Positions 15,426 to 17,323 of a stretch of 17,323 nucleotides of DNA are shown here, one piece after another. Source of the DNA: Chlamydiota bacterium (lineage in GTDB: Bacteria > Chlamydiota > Chlamydiia > Chlamydiales > VGMA01); NCBI GenBank assembly GCA_016866575.1, contig VGMA01000017.1:1-17323 (forward strand). Reading direction: 5' to 3'. Each line of letters opens with the position of its first letter. Position 1 is the first letter of the stretch. The notes under the pieces are model-generated. The model ran no database searches and was not told where the DNA came from. It saw only the letters and a program-made list of their open reading frames with translations. Position numbers and translations under genes: made by a program.

Positions 15426-16121
15426 CTAGTTGATTAAACCAAGAGAAAGAAGGTTTTCTTTCAATTCTTGATTTTCCGGTTTATCAAATGCGCCAGACTT
15501 AGCAAGCCAAGATAGGTAGTTTTTTGGCACTTTGCTAAGGGGTTCGCCTCGATGTTTACCAAAGGGCATAACAGGTGCTTGCGGCTTGGTATTGTATAAA
15601 AGATCATAGACTTGTTCAACGGCTAAATCATCGATCATTTGAGAGAAGATTTTATAGAGAACAATTACATCGTCTAAAGCTCTATGAGCTTGATTTTTAG
15701 GTATCTGAAACATCTCTCTTAGGTACTGAAGATTGTGTTTAGGAAGATCGGGTCGATAGCGTCTTGCCCATTTTAGAGAATCGATATACTGGAATGAAGG
15801 CATAGGAAGATTGTGCCGTGCAGCTTCATTATCAAGAAAATGTTTGTCAAAACTGTCGTTATTGTGAGCAATTAAAATGACATTTTGACCACAAAATTCC
15901 ATAAAAGCTTTTCCAACTTCTTTATATGTAGGGGCATCTTTGACCATATCATCTGTGATGGATGTTATTGCGGTCACCTCTTCCGGAATAGGAATTTGAG
16001 GGTTCACAAATGAACAGAACGTTCTATTTTGCACAGGATCGAAGGCGGCAATTTCGATGATAAAATCCCTTTCAGGACGCACCCCTGTGGTTTCAGTATC
16101 GTAATAAATTGGTCTCTTCAT
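15426..16121 (-). CDS. DnaQ-like 3'-5' exonuclease with C-terminal DUF3820
   Basis: The protein belongs to the DEDDh exonuclease superfamily, relatives of the DNA polymerase III epsilon proofreading subunit. Exo I is DTETTG with D8 and E10. Exo II is HNNDSFD ending at D92. Exo III is HRALDD with H146 and D151, so all catalytic residues are present. After the nuclease fold comes a short domain (about 186-227), MPFGKHRG..LSKVPKNYLSWL, matching DUF3820. The ATG at 16121 gives 231 residues, close to the short DnaQ-like protein of Chlamydia. An in-frame TTG further upstream (16157) lies in the promoter and is rejected. No Shine-Dalgarno is present and the mRNA may be leaderless. It might be a proofreading subunit or a separate repair/RNA exonuclease; a second, longer epsilon gene elsewhere would decide. 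Confidence 0.9.
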   Translation of the reverse strand: MKRPIYYDTETTGVRPERDFIIEIAAFDPVQNRTFCSFVNPQIPIPEEVTAITSITDDMVKDAPTYKEVGKAFMEFCGQNVILIAHNNDSFDKHFLDNEAARHNLPMPSFQYIDSLKWARRYRPDLPKHNLQYLREMFQIPKNQAHRALDDVIVLYKIFSQMIDDLAVEQVYDLLYNTKPQAPVMPFGKHRGEPLSKVPKNYLSWLAKSGAFDKPENQELKENLLSLGLIN

Positions 16122-16128
16122 ATCAGCT

Positions 16129-16180
16129 ATATTAAGCTCTCGGCGATTAGCTTGCAATCATTAGTAATTTTTCTTATACT
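16129..16180. promoter_or_regulatory. Divergent promoters sharing one palindromic -35 box
   Basis: TTGCAA at 16152-16157 is its own reverse complement. Rightward, 17 bp separate it from TATACT (16175-16180), with 6 bp then to the pdhA ATG. Leftward, 17 bp separate it from TAATAT (16134-16129), with 7 bp then to the dnaQ-like ATG. Both predicted transcription starts fall at or next to the start codons. The pdhA side is the stronger match. Confidence 0.55.
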
Positions 16181-16186
16181 CGGCTT

Positions 16187-17215
16187 ATGAGCAAGAAATA
16201 CCCGTGTGTAAAATATAACTTCTTTAAACACAATAGAGATCAAGCTTTTGTCGATCTTTCGAAAGCAGAGCTTTTAGAAATCATGAAAGAAATGCTGCTG
16301 ATCCGAAACTTCGAAATACGAGCTGAACAGTCCTATCAAAAAAAACTTGTTTGGGGTTTTTTACACCTATACATAGGTCAAGAAGCTATTCAAACCGCTG
16401 CTGTCCATGCAATGGGTAAGAATAAAAATCATTGGATCACTACATATAGATGCCACGCGCTTGCTCTTTTACTTGGAGTAACCCCAAGAGAGGCGATGGC
16501 CGAGCTCTACGGCAAGGCTACAGGGAATGCAAAAGGCAGGGGCGGCTCCATGCACTTTTATGCAGATAGGATGTATGGTGGACAAGGGATTGTCGGCTCG
16601 CACGTGCCGATCGCATCAGGGCTTGCTTTTGCTCTTAAGTACAAAAAAATTCGCGATGAAGTGGCTGTATGCTTTTTAGGAGATGGCGCAGTAGCTCAAG
16701 GGGCTATGCATGAAGCTATGAATATCGCTACACTTTGGAATTTGCCTTTGATCGTTGTTGTAGAAAATAACCAATATGGGATGGGAACGCAGATCTATAG
16801 AGCGATCGCAAATCTTCCCATAGCAGAAAATTTAGCTAAGGCATACGGAATTTCTTCATACACCTTAGATGGAATGGATTTTTTAGCAAGCTATCATGGT
16901 TTTAAGAGCGCTTTTGAAGAAGTAAAGAAAACGCAGCGTCCTGTTCTTATTGAAACCGTTGGACATCGCTACAGAGGCCACTCAGTTTCTGATGCAGCTC
17001 TTTATAGAACAAAAGAAGAGCTTGAAAATATTATGCAAGAAGATCCGATACCACGCTTTTTCAATGAACTTGAGATGAGAGGATATCTCACTAAAGAGCA
17101 ATTTGAAGAGATGAATCAGGAACAAAAAAATATCGTTCTCGATGCAATGGAATTTGCAGAGCAAAGTCCTTTCCCTAAAATCACTGACTTAGAAGAGGGA
17201 GTATACGCTCCATGA
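16187..17215 (+). CDS. pdhA: Pyruvate dehydrogenase E1 component, alpha subunit
   Basis: With the beta subunit it forms the thiamine-diphosphate-dependent E1 enzyme, which decarboxylates pyruvate and passes the acetyl group to E2 lipoate. The 342-residue length is normal for the alpha2beta2 type. The thiamine-diphosphate/Mg motif starts at GDGAVAQG (165-172) and ends with NN at 194-195. The RGGSMHF block is at 118-124. The conserved loop HRYRGHSVSDAALYRT (260-275) carries the His and Ser positions typical of E1 alpha active sites. The ATG at 16187 is 6 bp past the -10 box and has no ribosome binding site, so the transcript is predicted to be leaderless. The next Met (about 33) would cut into the conserved domain. 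The gene overlaps pdhB by 4 nt. A branched-chain oxoacid E1 is a less likely alternative. Confidence 0.95.
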   Translation: MSKKYPCVKYNFFKHNRDQAFVDLSKAELLEIMKEMLLIRNFEIRAEQSYQKKLVWGFLHLYIGQEAIQTAAVHAMGKNKNHWITTYRCHALALLLGVTPREAMAELYGKATGNAKGRGGSMHFYADRMYGGQGIVGSHVPIASGLAFALKYKKIRDEVAVCFLGDGAVAQGAMHEAMNIATLWNLPLIVVVENNQYGMGTQIYRAIANLPIAENLAKAYGISSYTLDGMDFLASYHGFKSAFEEVKKTQRPVLIETVGHRYRGHSVSDAALYRTKEELENIMQEDPIPRFFNELEMRGYLTKEQFEEMNQEQKNIVLDAMEFAEQSPFPKITDLEEGVYAP

Positions 17216-17323
17216 GTACCCAAATCGTTGAAATCCGAGAAGCATTGAGACAAGCTCTAGATGAAGAGATGGCAAGAGATGAGAAGGTATTCATCCTTGG
17301 TGAAGAAGTTGCAGAATACAACG
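17212..17323 (+). CDS. pdhB: Pyruvate dehydrogenase E1 component, beta subunit (partial, cut by window end)
   Basis: The first 37 codons are present and the gene runs off the right edge. The start MSTQIVEIREALRQALDEEM, followed by VFILGEEVAEYN, is typical of the E1 beta N-terminus, whose EEV/EDV segment helps bind thiamine diphosphate. Its ATG overlaps the pdhA TGA (ATGA), and a GAGGGAG sequence lies about 10 nt upstream, so the two subunits should be made in step. Confidence 0.93.
   Translation, partial: MSTQIVEIREALRQALDEEMARDEKVFILGEEVAEYN

Noticed and set aside
16122..16157. TTG start for the DnaQ-like protein
   Set aside because: It falls in the -35 hexamer; the ATG at 16121 sits right before the Exo I motif and gives the usual length.

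Overview
The window reads as chromosomal DNA from a member of the Chlamydiota, most likely one of the amoeba- or arthropod-associated "environmental" lineages rather than Chlamydia itself. This rests on four things: a eukaryote-type isoleucyl-tRNA synthetase (HYGH signature) next to a LepB about twice the usual length, the same pair and order as in Chlamydia; a TyrP-type amino-acid permease; a short DnaQ-like exonuclease; and a pdhA-pdhB operon. The DNA is AT-rich throughout. I see no insertion sequence, phage gene, CRISPR array or tRNA gene. The taxonomic call comes from reading motifs and gene order, not from a database search.

Layout, left to right. Positions 1-178 hold nothing I recognise. 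A complete tmRNA gene (ssrA, minus strand, 218-636) has its own promoter and terminator. ileS (plus) and lepB (minus) converge on a bidirectional terminator, and lepB lies downstream of a gene for an unknown exported protein (6027-7037). A small exported coiled-coil protein (plus, from 7069) starts 31 bp from that gene's start and overlaps a DUF167 gene (minus) at its 3' end. tyrP (plus) and a two-domain glycosyltransferase gene (plus) follow. They converge on a tightly packed minus-strand operon: an MFS exporter of the 14-helix type, then two membrane-anchored, mutually paralogous beta-propeller proteins related to the GH130/GH43 glycosidase fold. A gene for a very acidic protein with an internal duplication (plus, from 14293) diverges from the exporter. 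A bidirectional terminator separates it from a DnaQ-like exonuclease gene (minus), which diverges from pdhA-pdhB (plus, pdhB cut by the window end).

Two themes stand out. First, several genes (tyrP, pdhA, the dnaQ-like gene and perhaps the MFS gene) have recognisable -35/-10 boxes so close to the start codon, with no Shine-Dalgarno sequence, that their mRNAs should be leaderless or nearly so. The dnaQ-like gene and pdhA even appear to share one palindromic -35 hexamer. Second, the MFS/propeller/propeller operon looks like a self-contained envelope glycan-handling or export unit. One propeller keeps the family's conserved polar motifs and its coupled paralogue has lost them. This operon is the best candidate here for an undescribed system, though its function is inferred only from fold-level motifs and gene arrangement.
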